A DNA stretch of 64,000 nt from Gymnothorax reevesii (taxonomy: Eukaryota > Chordata > Actinopteri > Anguilliformes > Muraenidae): contig CM056574.1 of assembly GCA_029721435.1 (NCBI GenBank), positions 33,560,001 to 33,624,000 on the forward strand. The letters run 5' to 3'. Shown one piece after another: positions 18,268 through 30,300 of the stretch. Positions within the stretch are counted from its first letter, which is position 1, and each line of letters starts with the position of its first letter. The notes beneath the pieces are model-generated. The model did no database searches. It was not told the DNA's origin and saw only the letters and a list, made by a program, of their open reading frames with translations. Made by a program: the position numbers and the translations under genes.

Positions 18268-18365
18268 TCAGAAGGCGGTGCTGGCCATGCTGCCCGGGGC
18301 GAAGAGGCGGGGAATGCTGTCCGTCGCTTCCTCCAGGTGCCGGTAGGCGAGCTTTCCCTCCTCGC
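18268..18365 (-). CDS. ripor1: ripor1 last coding exon with stop
   Basis: It encodes (G)[20 protein letters not shown] then [11 protein letters not shown] and a TGA at 18270-18268. The acceptor is CTGCCGCACAG. The PGSMASTAF tail is the same as human, which fixes the end of the gene. The intron before it is 5 kb and full of transposons. Confidence 0.96.
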
Positions 18366-21300
18366 CTGTGCGGCAGAAAGAGAACAGCGGGTCACAGTGG
18401 CTTCTTGTACCTCCCTGCATGCCCACATGCAGTGCCCTCCAAAATGATTGGCACCCTTCGCAAATATAAGCAAAAATGTATTCGCTGTTTATCCACTTAA
18501 TCTTTTACTGAGAATATTCTCATAAATCTAACCTTCTCATTGAAGCAAAATGATTGTAAAGAAAAAAATGATTACATTAGACATTTTTTCTCCGAAACAT
18601 GTATGTTACAATTATTGGCACTCCCAAGAAATTCCCAAGATTAGAGTTTAACTGAAGTATATTTCCAGTCATATTTAAAATTTTTGAGGTCACTTGTTTG
18701 ATAAAGGACCTCTCGTGGTCAAACATGACTTATAAATGTGATAATGGGTATAAATGTGAAGTGACTTACTCATTACTATGGGAAAGACCCAAAAACAGAT
18801 GATATGCAACAAAAGTTATGGATCAATGCAAATCAGGAAATGGATACAATAACATTTTTGTAACAGTTACAAGTAACAATCTACAAGAAGATTAAGAAAC
18901 TAGTAAGAGGAGATTCTAAGAATCGGCCTGTAAGACGACATGTGGGTAGACTGACCCTTTGCGTTAGGGGGACAGTTAGACTGGCAAAAGAATCCCCAGT
19001 GATCACAGCTGGAGAATTGCAGAGTTTAGATGAGTCCTGGAGTCAGGAAGACTCTGAAACTATAACCAGATGCCACCCATGTCACCATAAGTGTTATGAA
19101 AAAAATGCATTTGTGATCATCCACACAAACTTACGTGCCTACAGTTTTCCAAACAATACAGGGACCTTCAATGGGAATAGTGCGCATGGCATCAAATAAC
19201 AAATGTGGTTTTAGCATATGCAGAAAGATGGTCATTGAGAAAAGTACCTATTTACCCCAGTGATGTATGGTGGTAGACATTTGAGGTTGGGGGGCTGTTT
19301 TCCTTTCAAAGGCTCAGGGCATCTTGTTAGGATGGCCTAACAAGATGTCCTGACAGCAGAATGAAGGTTTGGCTGTGGCCATTTTGGTTCTCAGGTCAAA
19401 ACCTTGTAGAAAGACTATGAAATAAGCACAGGAGGACAGTCCAGAAGTGTCAACCACAGAATCTGAAGGATCTGGATAAATTCTGCATAGTGGCATTGCC
19501 TTAGGTCCTGTACCATGTGTTCACCAATCTTGTCATTGACTAGCGCCTTGACGAGACTTCCATTACTAAAGACGCAAAACAGAAACATCGCAATTGCACA
19601 CTATTTATTTATTTATTTATTTACTTACTTACTTTTTTTTTGGGGGGGGGAGGGTAAATATTGTGGTGTTGCGATGCTTCTGTCTTGCGTCTGTTCTATT
19701 GGAAGTCTCGTCAAGGTGCCAGTTCGTGACAAACCTCATCATGCATTACAGCAGAAGACTCAGTATTGGTCTTGCCAAAGGGAGGCCGCAGAAAGTTTTA
19801 GGTAAAGGGTTGACAATAATTGTGGCACACATCTGAGACAAACGTTTGTTACATAAGAATTTGTTTCTTTCCCTTACGTTACTTCAACGAGAGGCTAAAT
19901 TTTTCTTAAAATTTCGCATGAAAGCAGATTTTTGGATAAAAATAAGAAGAATACTCTTTTTGCATCTTGTTTTGCTCATTTTTATTCAACGGTGCCAGTA
20001 ATTTTGGAGGGCACCACACCTTCTCACAGTCTTCCTTTTGTAGAATCCCTCTTCTCCACCATTGTGTCTCTTCATCTCCACACGTTCCCTCCAGCCTCCA
20101 CCAGTCTCATTTCTATGTCCAGTCTACTTCCCATGTACACCTACACCTTATCCACTGTGCTGTGAAAAAGGATTTGATCTCTTCCTGATTTATTTCTGCA
20201 TGTATGTCACATATGAATTTTTCAGATCAAACTAATTTCAATATAAGACAAAGATGACCAGAGTAAACACAAAATGCGACTTTTAAATGATAACTTCATT
20301 TACTGAATTTAAAAAAAAGCTATCCAACCCTACCTGTCTATATGTGGAAGGTAACTGCCCCCAAGTTACTAAAACAACCAATTAAACTAATTAATTGATA
20401 ACGGAGTTCAATTTCACAAGATACACCAAGGAATGATTACTGCCTGCCTTGTGGAATATAAACATCACTTTAGTAGGACCTGTCTGGCAATGTGAAGTAG
20501 GTAAAAAGCAGCACATGATGCCAGGATCCAAAGAAATACATGAACAGATAAATAACAACAACTTTGTTTCTTATCAATCTGTAAAGGGTTAAAAAGCCAT
20601 TTCTAAGGCTTTGGGACTTCAGTGAACCATGGTGAGAGCCATTATTAACAAATGGAGAAACCTTGGAACAGTGGTGAACCTTCCCAGGAGTGACCGGCCA
20701 ACAAAAACTCCTCCAAGAGCACATCGACAATTCATCCAGGAGGTCACACAAGACCCCAGACTCATATTTACAGAACTGCAGGCCTCATCTCTGTTAAGGT
20801 TAGCGTTCCTGATTCTACAATAAGAAAGAGACGGGGCAAAATTGGCATCCATGGGAGAGCTGTAAGGCAGAAATCACTAATGTCCAAAAAGAACACAAAT
20901 CCTTGTCTAATTTTTAGCCAAGAAAACATCGTGATGACTTTCTAGACTTTTGGAATAATATTCTGTGAACTGAGGAGTCAAAAGTGGAACTCTTTGGAGG
21001 ACTTGGGTCTCATTACATCTGGCATAAATAAAACAAACACAGCCGTCCACAATAAGAACCTTACACCAACAATCAAACACGATAGTAATAGTGTGATGGT
21101 CTGGGGTTGCTAAGCTGAAAATAAAGACACCCTAGAGTGTTCAGATGAACACACGTCGCCTGCGAAGCTTATGTGAAAGTGTGACTACCAACTGAAAGTG
21201 TGACTACCGGACAGGCAGACAGACGGACAGACAGGCGCCGGACAAAGTGATCCCTATGTGCCGCTATGCTTCGCAGGCAACACAAAAATGAGGGTTTTGG

Positions 21301-24300
21301 GGTGGCCAAGTCAAGTCTTGACCTGAATTCGCCGGAGATGCTGTGGCTTGACGCAGCTACTTAGACTGCGATATTAAGTCCAGTGTGTATGGACTTCTAA
21401 AGGAAAAACTGAAGAGGCAGCGGCAGTTTTGTGCTACCGTCGTTTTACTGAGTACTTCTTCGTGACGTGGACACAGTTCAATGCTGGATATTCTCAATGG
21501 TTACTCCTGAAAGGTTGTTTCAGGTTGTTTTGGATATTGCACTGTAATGAAGCCACAATGCTGCACTAGTGTAGCTCGCTGTGTGTTCAATACAAATTGT
21601 AGTTTATGTCCGCCACGTCTTGTGCCGAAGCTCCCTTGTCCTTATATTTTTTGAGGCTCCCGCACCCCCTTTAAAGTTAGTATGAGTTCAAAGGGACAGT
21701 GTGTTTTCATGTTTGATACTTTTTTCAATGTAAAAAGTGTAACGTTAACTCTGTTAGCATTGCCGTTTTTCTATGGAATTTCCCATTGGTTTGTGTTAGC
21801 TTTGTGCTCAGCGAGGATTAGCATCCTGTGGGCGAGTTAAACTGGAAACTGGCTTGCAGACAGGATTGCACTCATAAGAAGCTCTGAAGCAGCAGACTAA
21901 ATAAGCCAGGAGCCAAATATAATTTTATTTTATTTGTGTATGAAGCCCTCAACTGTATTAGTTGTTACCCGTTACCCATCCTCCTCGTGCCCCGTAGCAC
22001 AAAGGGCCTTCTGTTTTAGTATTAGTTTTTAACGAAAATTCCAAATTATATCGATTTTAGAGGTGACCAAATTGTCATTCTGAAAATAAGATTTGGAACT
22101 TGAAATACACATTTTGCGTATAAATAAAGACTGGCAGAAGTGAGGGAAGGAAAAACAAAACCTGTTGGCGGCTTCACTATTTCCCTGTTGTTCAAAGAAA
22201 AATATATTCTGGCCACAGCCCCCACACCTGTAGCTGAAATCCACTTATGATAAGGGGTGTGACATTTCTGACATATGCACAAAGCGGTTGACCAATCACA
22301 ACTGAGTAGTCAAGCTGACTAATCACAGCACACTGTGCTTTTCGGGAGGGCAGGAGGCAGGAGCTAAAACAGAGTGTTTCTGACAGAGGTGTTGCAGAAA
22401 TGGCCAGTATGAGAAAACGTAAGAGTTTTTTTCAACATTGAAGCATGTAAACCTATTCGAGAAGACCCCAAAAATACAAAAATGACCATAAAAAGGAGCA
22501 CAGTAGGAGCATTTTAAAACAATTCTGTGAAGCAGAGTAGGCCTAATTCCTCCATAGCAAAGTAAAAGACTCATCTTGCCAGATTGATTGCATTTGTTGC
22601 TGCCAAGGGCGGCACAACCAGTTATCGAGTTTGGGGGAGGGGGAAATTTTTTTTTCTCATGAGTGATACTGGTTTTGAATAACGCTTCACTTTCAATAAA
22701 TGAAATGATCATTTAAATACTATGTTATGTGTTTACTCACTCGGTCTTTGTCTTATATTGAAATTAGTTGGATGATCTGAAACATTTCAGTGTGACAAAT
22801 TAACAGAAACAGAAAAAATTCATGAAGAGGTCAAACACTTTTTCCACAGCACTGTAGCTTCCGGCTCAGAATAAGGCCTTCTCTCAAAGAGTGCAATTCA
22901 TATTCTTGGAGTAGTGTTCTGAGCAATACATCTCATTAATTATTAAAGCCAAACTACGTGCTTGGCTAATTGATGGTCCCACATTTAAGTGTGTTACAGA
23001 GTGTAGACTGCATTGCCATGACCTCCAAGAAACAAATCTTTTTAGGTAGTTACTTCATCATGACATCACACACCTCCGATGAATGCAAAGCTTAAGGATA
23101 GTGAATTTACTTTCCTGTGTTTCGAGGTAAATGCAAACAAATGCAAAAACCTCAACTTGAAGGTGGTATTTTGTGATTCATAGCTTAATTTTCATACTAC
23201 CCTCTACCTTTGACACACATCCCCAAATCTTTCCCATCAACCCCTCTCTCCCACACACAGAGTATTTATGAGATGGATATAAGTGATAAATTCAGAAGAT
23301 TCAAAAATGCCAACATAAGTATACAATTTAGCTAAAGATAACTGACTTGGGTTCAAAACTTCACAAGTTGTATATGGTACATGCACCATAATTATGAAAT
23401 GCAATTACAATAGTTGCTCTTACCCATTGCCAGCAGGGCCTGTTTGGCTGCATCCCGAACGTCCTCCTTGTCCGTCCGACACAAGTACACTAGCTGCTCG
23501 ATGCTCTCTTTGGCCTGTGGAACACAAAATTCGGGACATTTGCATGTGGACCATACCTCCAACCCACCCAAAGTCTGTTGTATGCGTGCAATTTATAATA
23601 ACCGGGTAGTTTTCAGGACTAGTTGCCAGCTTGTGCCTGAATTTGAATCTATTCCAGCATTTGGAAACCCTCCTCCCCACCACCGATAACCATTTGTTAC
23701 CTTTAACACTGCACAGATTCTGCTGAACTCTTGTTACACATGCATGTGTTTTACACTAATGACTAATTAGTATCCACAAACTAGTTTGGACATTGTATTG
23801 CTAATGATGTCTTCAACTCATACTCTTCTTTCACATTTGTATGTTACTGTCTAAAATGAGAGTGGTTACTGCAGTTGACTTCTCTACCAGCCTTGTAGGA
23901 AACTACAGCTAAAATTTCAACAAAGGCAAGACCACCAAACCCACAAAAACTCAGTTTTTGGTGCTCTCTGAGATGATAAGGCTATAACATCTACTAAACG
24001 AGCCAAACAGAGATGAAATGCAGTCGGTTTTCCGGGTGAGGGGGTAATGAAGGGCAGCATGAATCCTCCACGGCGCACTGCAAGGAGGCACTGACCTTCA
24101 GACACGCGAGCGCCTTGCACCCTGACACTCGGGTGATGAGACTGCTGTCCTCCAGCAGCTCCAGGCAGCTCACCAGGGCCTGGGGGAGGAGCAACAGCGT
24201 AGGGACATGTCACACACTGAACAGAGCATGTGCAGTCTCACAATGAACATCGGTGCAGCACTTCATGTTCTCAACTGCGCTAATCATTGACTGTACACAC

Positions 24301-27300
24301 TGTCTACGGTGCTAACTGGTGCATACACATTGATATGTGCAAGAAACCCTTCAACTTGTTTTCACTCAAGAGCGAATCCAACAGTGTGTTTTTATGACTG
24401 ATACTATTGCTACCAGGAATTAACAAGTTTTAAGTTTTAAAATTGTTGTTACTGAAAAGAAAGGGCTTGCAGTAACACCAAAAACTTTCACATCACCCCA
24501 GTTTGCCCTCTCCAGGTAAGTGATACCCTCTGGATATAGTAGCTTATGTTGCTGCTGAAAGAGGCATGGTAGGAACTGAGTACCAGAGCATGTTCCATAT
24601 ATCATAAAGATTTATTTCTGGTGTGAGAAAGACAGAGGGAGATGGTACGGCACACTTCTGGCAAAACATCTTTCTGTATTGTGAGCAGAGATGCTTTCTG
24701 GCTCAAGTATGAAAATATTTTTCCATTTTTCATTCGTATTTGCCGTCTACAAAATGAATTTAAATTGTGTTTTGTACTTTGTCCTAGTGCACGGCCCAGC
24801 GTAACCATTTGCCCCCGTTCAGCAAACTTCCCAAGATAAGCAAATGGGTGGAAAATAAATGAGCTAAGAACAGACAAAATTCAGCGTGGTGAAATGCACC
24901 ATTTGTTGCGAAACTAGAAAAGTCAGTTGGCCACAACCGCAGGTGTATCCCGGGTACAACTGGAACTTAACTTCCTGGTTCTCATATCTGTAAACCATAA
25001 TCATGATGACAGCCAGACCATAAGGTTATTGGACATAGCCTTTACAATGAGAGGCCTTCTCATTTTCATTGACAACCTTACTTTGTACCCATATACAATG
25101 GCAGGGCCCAGCTATGCATTATGGGCCCAGGCCCCTGGAATTTTCCGACAGGCCCAGGATTCATTCTGTGCACAAAAATATGGAAAACATACTGCGCACT
25201 GTCAAAACAAAATCTAACTTGTTTCTTCCATTTCATATTTATGACAAAAATAAGAATGGAGCCATGTTCAAGAATAAAATTTAATTTAATATTATTAATA
25301 GCAAATACATTTTTTCCAAATTCACTAGGTTTAGTCCAATCAACATAAGCAAGGTTGGCAACAAATTCGAAATTTCAGGGAGAAAAATTGCTTGCTGTTG
25401 ATCGTGAGGAAATCTCTTTGGCGGCAGCAGCATATCGACTGGAGATCCACAGTATCCCCAAATTCGTTCATATGGGGGATACAACAGTTACATTTTAGTC
25501 CTCGCCGGTTGCATTTCTGCACTTCCACCGGTATATGTGAAGGTGAACTGGCCACTGACAAAAATTACAACGCAGAATCAAGCTGATAGATCATCTGTAT
25601 TCAATATGTAATATTGAGACATCTATCGTATATATGCCACCATACACCGGAAAATAAATAAGTGTTTAGCAAGTGTGAATAAAGTTGTTGCACATTCATT
25701 TTATTGAGGTGGGATTCCTCAGGTTATTTAGGATTGGTCATGTATCCTAAATGTCTGGAGTGCGTTAGATGTCAGTTGGCTCACCCGCTCGCGGTGGCGG
25801 GGCTGGTCGGCCAGGCTTCGCAGCAGTGAGCTGGCTGCAGCACACACTTTGGCCCGCGGGTCTGTTAGCAGCAGGCTAATGGCACGTAAACCCTCCCTCT
25901 TCAGGCTACACTCCGGGGGCCTCTTCAGGGTCTTCAGCAGGGAGTCCTGGTCCCCAGACTGCAGGGACTCAATCAGCCACACTGAGACAGAGAGGACAAA
26001 CAGACACACAGAGAGGGAAGGAAGGGGGTTTAAGGGACAGAGAAGAATGGATGGGGGTTAAAAGGACAGAGAGAGAGAGAGAGAGAGAAGGGCAGACAAA
26101 ATCATTACAACTCTTCCTCAAAATCATTTTTAGCCCACTTGGCCTAAAGGTGGTTAGATGCTGTAGTTAGATGCCTTAGTGGAGGTGGTCCCTTGTGCGT
26201 CTGTAAACTTCTTGCCTTGTCAGTGCTCTAGCACCTTCAGTTTTTCATGGATCCTTTTCATATTTTATATGTGCATATATGGGATGAAAATCTGCTCCAA
26301 ATTTGATTTTGCCCATGTTTGGCCAAGCGGGCGCAGTGGCTTTGCCACTGTTTTTTATTTTTCATCCACAACTGCCATTAACTAGCCGTTTTCATGTGAT
26401 AATTTTCTTTCTTTCATGATTTGTGTCGCATTTTCCAGTTTTTTGACTGCTTTCTCAATATACAGTAATCTAGAATATTTCAAACAGGTGCAAATGCCTA
26501 TCATTCCTTATGTTTCGCCACCTTCTGTGTTGACCTATGCACTAAGTATACAAATACAGTATGAATCATCCAGTCACTGCAATGTGAGCCTACATACCTG
26601 ATCCAGTCAGGCAAATATAAACACCAAGTAAAGGACGACAATCATAATATGGCAGTTGCCTGTCACGTGCATACGTGTAAGCAGAGGCCTGCATACCTTC
26701 CTCTGCCAGCTCGGTAATGTGAGTGTCCAGCACACTCACTCCCTCAGCCTCCAGGTAGCTCCAGAATTGGAAGATGGTGAGGGTCTCTCTGCCAGCTCCG
26801 CCCCCTCGCCTGGGCAGCCTGCGTTCTAGGACCCGCTCCGTCAGGCTCAGGAACACTAGGGATGGGACAACCACGTGTCACATCGCCAGAAAACCTGCAA
26901 CCCCATTTGTCTTCGAACAGCAGCTCATCAAAAAATGGCAATTGCTCTTCTTAGCCCTTTTCCACAATGCACTATGCCATATATTAGCACATTAGCATAC
27001 AACAGTTGAAGGAAAACATGGAGGTTTTATGAAACCACAACCGAAACCCAGCCCGGAACTCCCCTTCGCTCCCCTCATAAATATTCATGAAAGTACCACT
27101 TAGCTCAAATTTACACAAGATGAGTGATCTTGACTTTTCAAAAGATGGCCTGCCATTTCACACAAGTGTTACAACTAATTCACTACAAAAAAGCTTGTCA
27201 TAAGTGCTATTCTTGTTAAAGTACTAAAAAATCCCCCCCAAGTCAAATACATAGTTTGTTCAAAGTTATTTTTTGCTTGCCAACTGAAATTCACTTGCCA

Positions 27301-30300
27301 ACCTGCCAATTCACAGCTCTGCCTGAGCCTTAACCCTCTCAGTAATTCAGTTTCAACTTCTGTTACGAGGGCTGTTGGAAGGTGCAACATGTATGTTGCC
27401 ACCAGAAAAAATTCAAGGAGAATTGAAGCTACAATCAGTGCTAGAACTGCAGATTGCCATTCCTCGCATTACCGCGACCTAAACACCACGCTTCTCGAGC
27501 AGCGCCCCATGGCACTCATTCCCAGTCTCCCACAGAGTGAGTATACGATCGTGCCCCCCGAGAGACAGGGCGCGGTTGTACCTGCGTCCGATAGGCTGGC
27601 GCAGTGCTCGGGTAGCTGGCCAGCGTACGCCGTGCCCAGCGAGCGCAGGAACACCTCGGTTGAGACACTGAAGACGCTGCCACCATCTGTGCACCGTTCC
27701 CATAGCGACACAGCGCCCTGGCACTGCTCTAACTGTGGAACCACTGCTCCAGAGGGAAACAAATGGGAGAGAAGAACACATTAGCAAGGCAGGTCTCAAT
27801 ATTACACATGAAATATGCATTCCCTGGAGAATGTGCCTCTTATTTGACTAATTAGAGTGATACTAGCAGTGTAACAAAGTTCAGATATTGTGTAGACGAC
27901 AAAATTTGGAGCTTGTCTTCCTTGAATCGCATCGAACAGCGCTCAAGGGACACTCAACGACATTGTGTTGTTTGTGAAAGCGTCAGCATAGCAACAAGAG
28001 CCCGTAAAAACACAATACATATTGAATGTATTTCAAATAATGAGAAGATATGCGCTCCAGAATTGGGGCATTCTCAAAAACCATGATAGTTTTTATGGCC
28101 ATGAGGAATATCAACTGACAACTGCAACATAAGATAACTGATCACTGCGACACAAGCAATACGACAAAGCAGGGCGGCTATTGTTTATGTAAAGACAGGC
28201 ATTTCACCCAGCATCCCAGCCGGCGACCCACCCAGAATTACTCATTTCATTTCAACTACCTTTCTGCAATACTGAAATAATAGACGTCAATACCACATGA
28301 AACGACTTCTGCATTAAAGTGTTTTTGAATCAATGAGACAAATACAAGTAATCATCTTATCTGAACTCATCACAAGGAAACAAGTAGTAGGTCAAGAATT
28401 TATATCTCCTGATTGACAACCCAATAAATGGCCTCTCATTGATGCACTCTGTGAAAATGTGCATCGCCGCGTCCCTTGTACAGAAAAGTAGTCCGAAATA
28501 ATATGCTAAATTCTGTTGGGCAATATAATAACGTTGCTTTAATCATAAACTCTCAGTTAATAAATGAGCTGAACAAGACACACCCATCTCAGTAATATCT
28601 ACTTGTTTTTATATGCAGGACATTATTTTGATTGCGCAGAACATCATCAAAATTGTAATGGTCTGCCTGTAATTCTAACCTTTCCGAGTTGGAAATCCAA
28701 GTCAACATCACCTCACCAATGCCATTATAATCACGCCAGTTGAATGGGATCATGATGACATGTTATGACTACATTGCCCACAGTGCAGCAGTTGCAATGA
28801 TCCTCATAACTGTTGAGGGAAATTCCAGACGTACCTTTATTTGGCTGCGAGATCCTGGAAGGCGAGTCCTCTGTCAGCTGTCGAATCAGCTCTAGCACGC
28901 GGGCCTCTCTCAGGAGACGATCCAGGGCATACATTTCACCACAGCGCAGGGGCCCAAACGTGCCCAGTTTCTGCGCCACACAACAGCCCCCTAGCATTAG
29001 TCAATCTTCCTTTTTTAGACAAAGGCAATTCAGTCTGCAGGTGAGGCAAGTTTCAATAAACCCCATTAAGCCCTGTTTACAAGGGTTTCACTCATGGCTC
29101 TAGAAATAACCACACACAAATAACTGCCCTATCAACTTTGAATTTAACCATTTCTAACTTCCTTGACCATTATAACATAAATACTCAATTATGCAATCCA
29201 TCTTTTACCAAAAATATCTAATGTAATTTCAGAGATATTTTTAAATACTACCAGGAGATATCGGCATAACAGAGATCAGAACATGTATTAAACTTGCTTA
29301 TGAAGAGCTCAATCATTTACCAATTACTTGTGTAATTTGCGAAATATTTTGAAAGGTTATTGGAGGTTGTTGTCCTGTCTGCAGCAGGGCCTGGGATTAA
29401 AATTCAACAAATAGCTTTCAAACAAAAAATGATTTCTGGAGGTATCACAGCTAATTATGCCTCTAGAAGCAAATTCCCCTGGGTCAATGATTGAATAAGA
29501 GTTGTACTCAGGGGTAATTACACCATTTTACCTTTAAACCTGTTCACACTGAACCAAATTGTATAAAAAATAAGCAGACTGAGTGTTTTCTCTAAACTGC
29601 ACAGAACATGAGATTTTTCAAACTAAAACTCTTTTAATGTTCGGTACCCAATCCTAACATTTAACCCGTATAGCGCAAAATACAAATAGTGTTGCTCAAT
29701 GATGTACGATAGCAAATTTAAAGCTGTTGAAAACCTCTCATGTGGCAACTTGTTTAAAAGAGCTAAATAAATTGTGAGTCATAATGAGTCATAAACAAGT
29801 CGCCACATGATGGGTTTTCAAATTTATAATTTTTTGAAAATTTATTTCAACGTTCCAAGGGTTAATGTGCGGCTTTTACCTTCCCTCTGAATTTTTACTT
29901 GACCTTGCACAAAAACGTCACACAGGTGAAGAGAAGCTGCAGGGTGATTCTATAGGTACCTTGGGTCATGTTTGAGAAAAATCTTTTCCGTCATTGCCTC
30001 ATAAGCATGGACAGCCTTCACAATTTATCGGTTAATTTCGGGACAAGACCGATGTATTCAGTCACAGCAGCTGAAAAGCACTGTGGTTCATATTCAGTCT
30101 TTCCTCTCTTCTAAAATTGGACCCAGTTTCCTTCGTGAAGGAAGCAACAAGGGAGCTAATTTTTTTCCTTTCCTTCATGAAATAGACAATTCAGATGCTC
30201 TCCGTAATGGCTACCAGCCAAACTATTTCTGGCTGATGTCAGCTAGCGAGGAAGGGTCCTTGTGCTGATTTGCATGCAGCCCATATCTGGCCCTCCCTGG

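Larger units (their letters stand above)
20153..22854 (+). mobile_element. Tc1-like transposon B, interrupted by nested insertions
   Basis: The left end GTGCTGTGAAAAAGGATTTG and the right end (reversed CAGTGCTGTGGAAAAAGTG) frame the element. The transposase begins near 20,629 with [20 protein letters not shown] and [15 protein letters not shown], a Tc1 helix-turn-helix region, and resumes around 21,300 (the PDLNPIEMLW-like part is degenerate) and from about 22,500 to its end. Insertions at 21,158-21,278 and about 21,345-22,490 split it. Non-functional. Confidence 0.72.
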
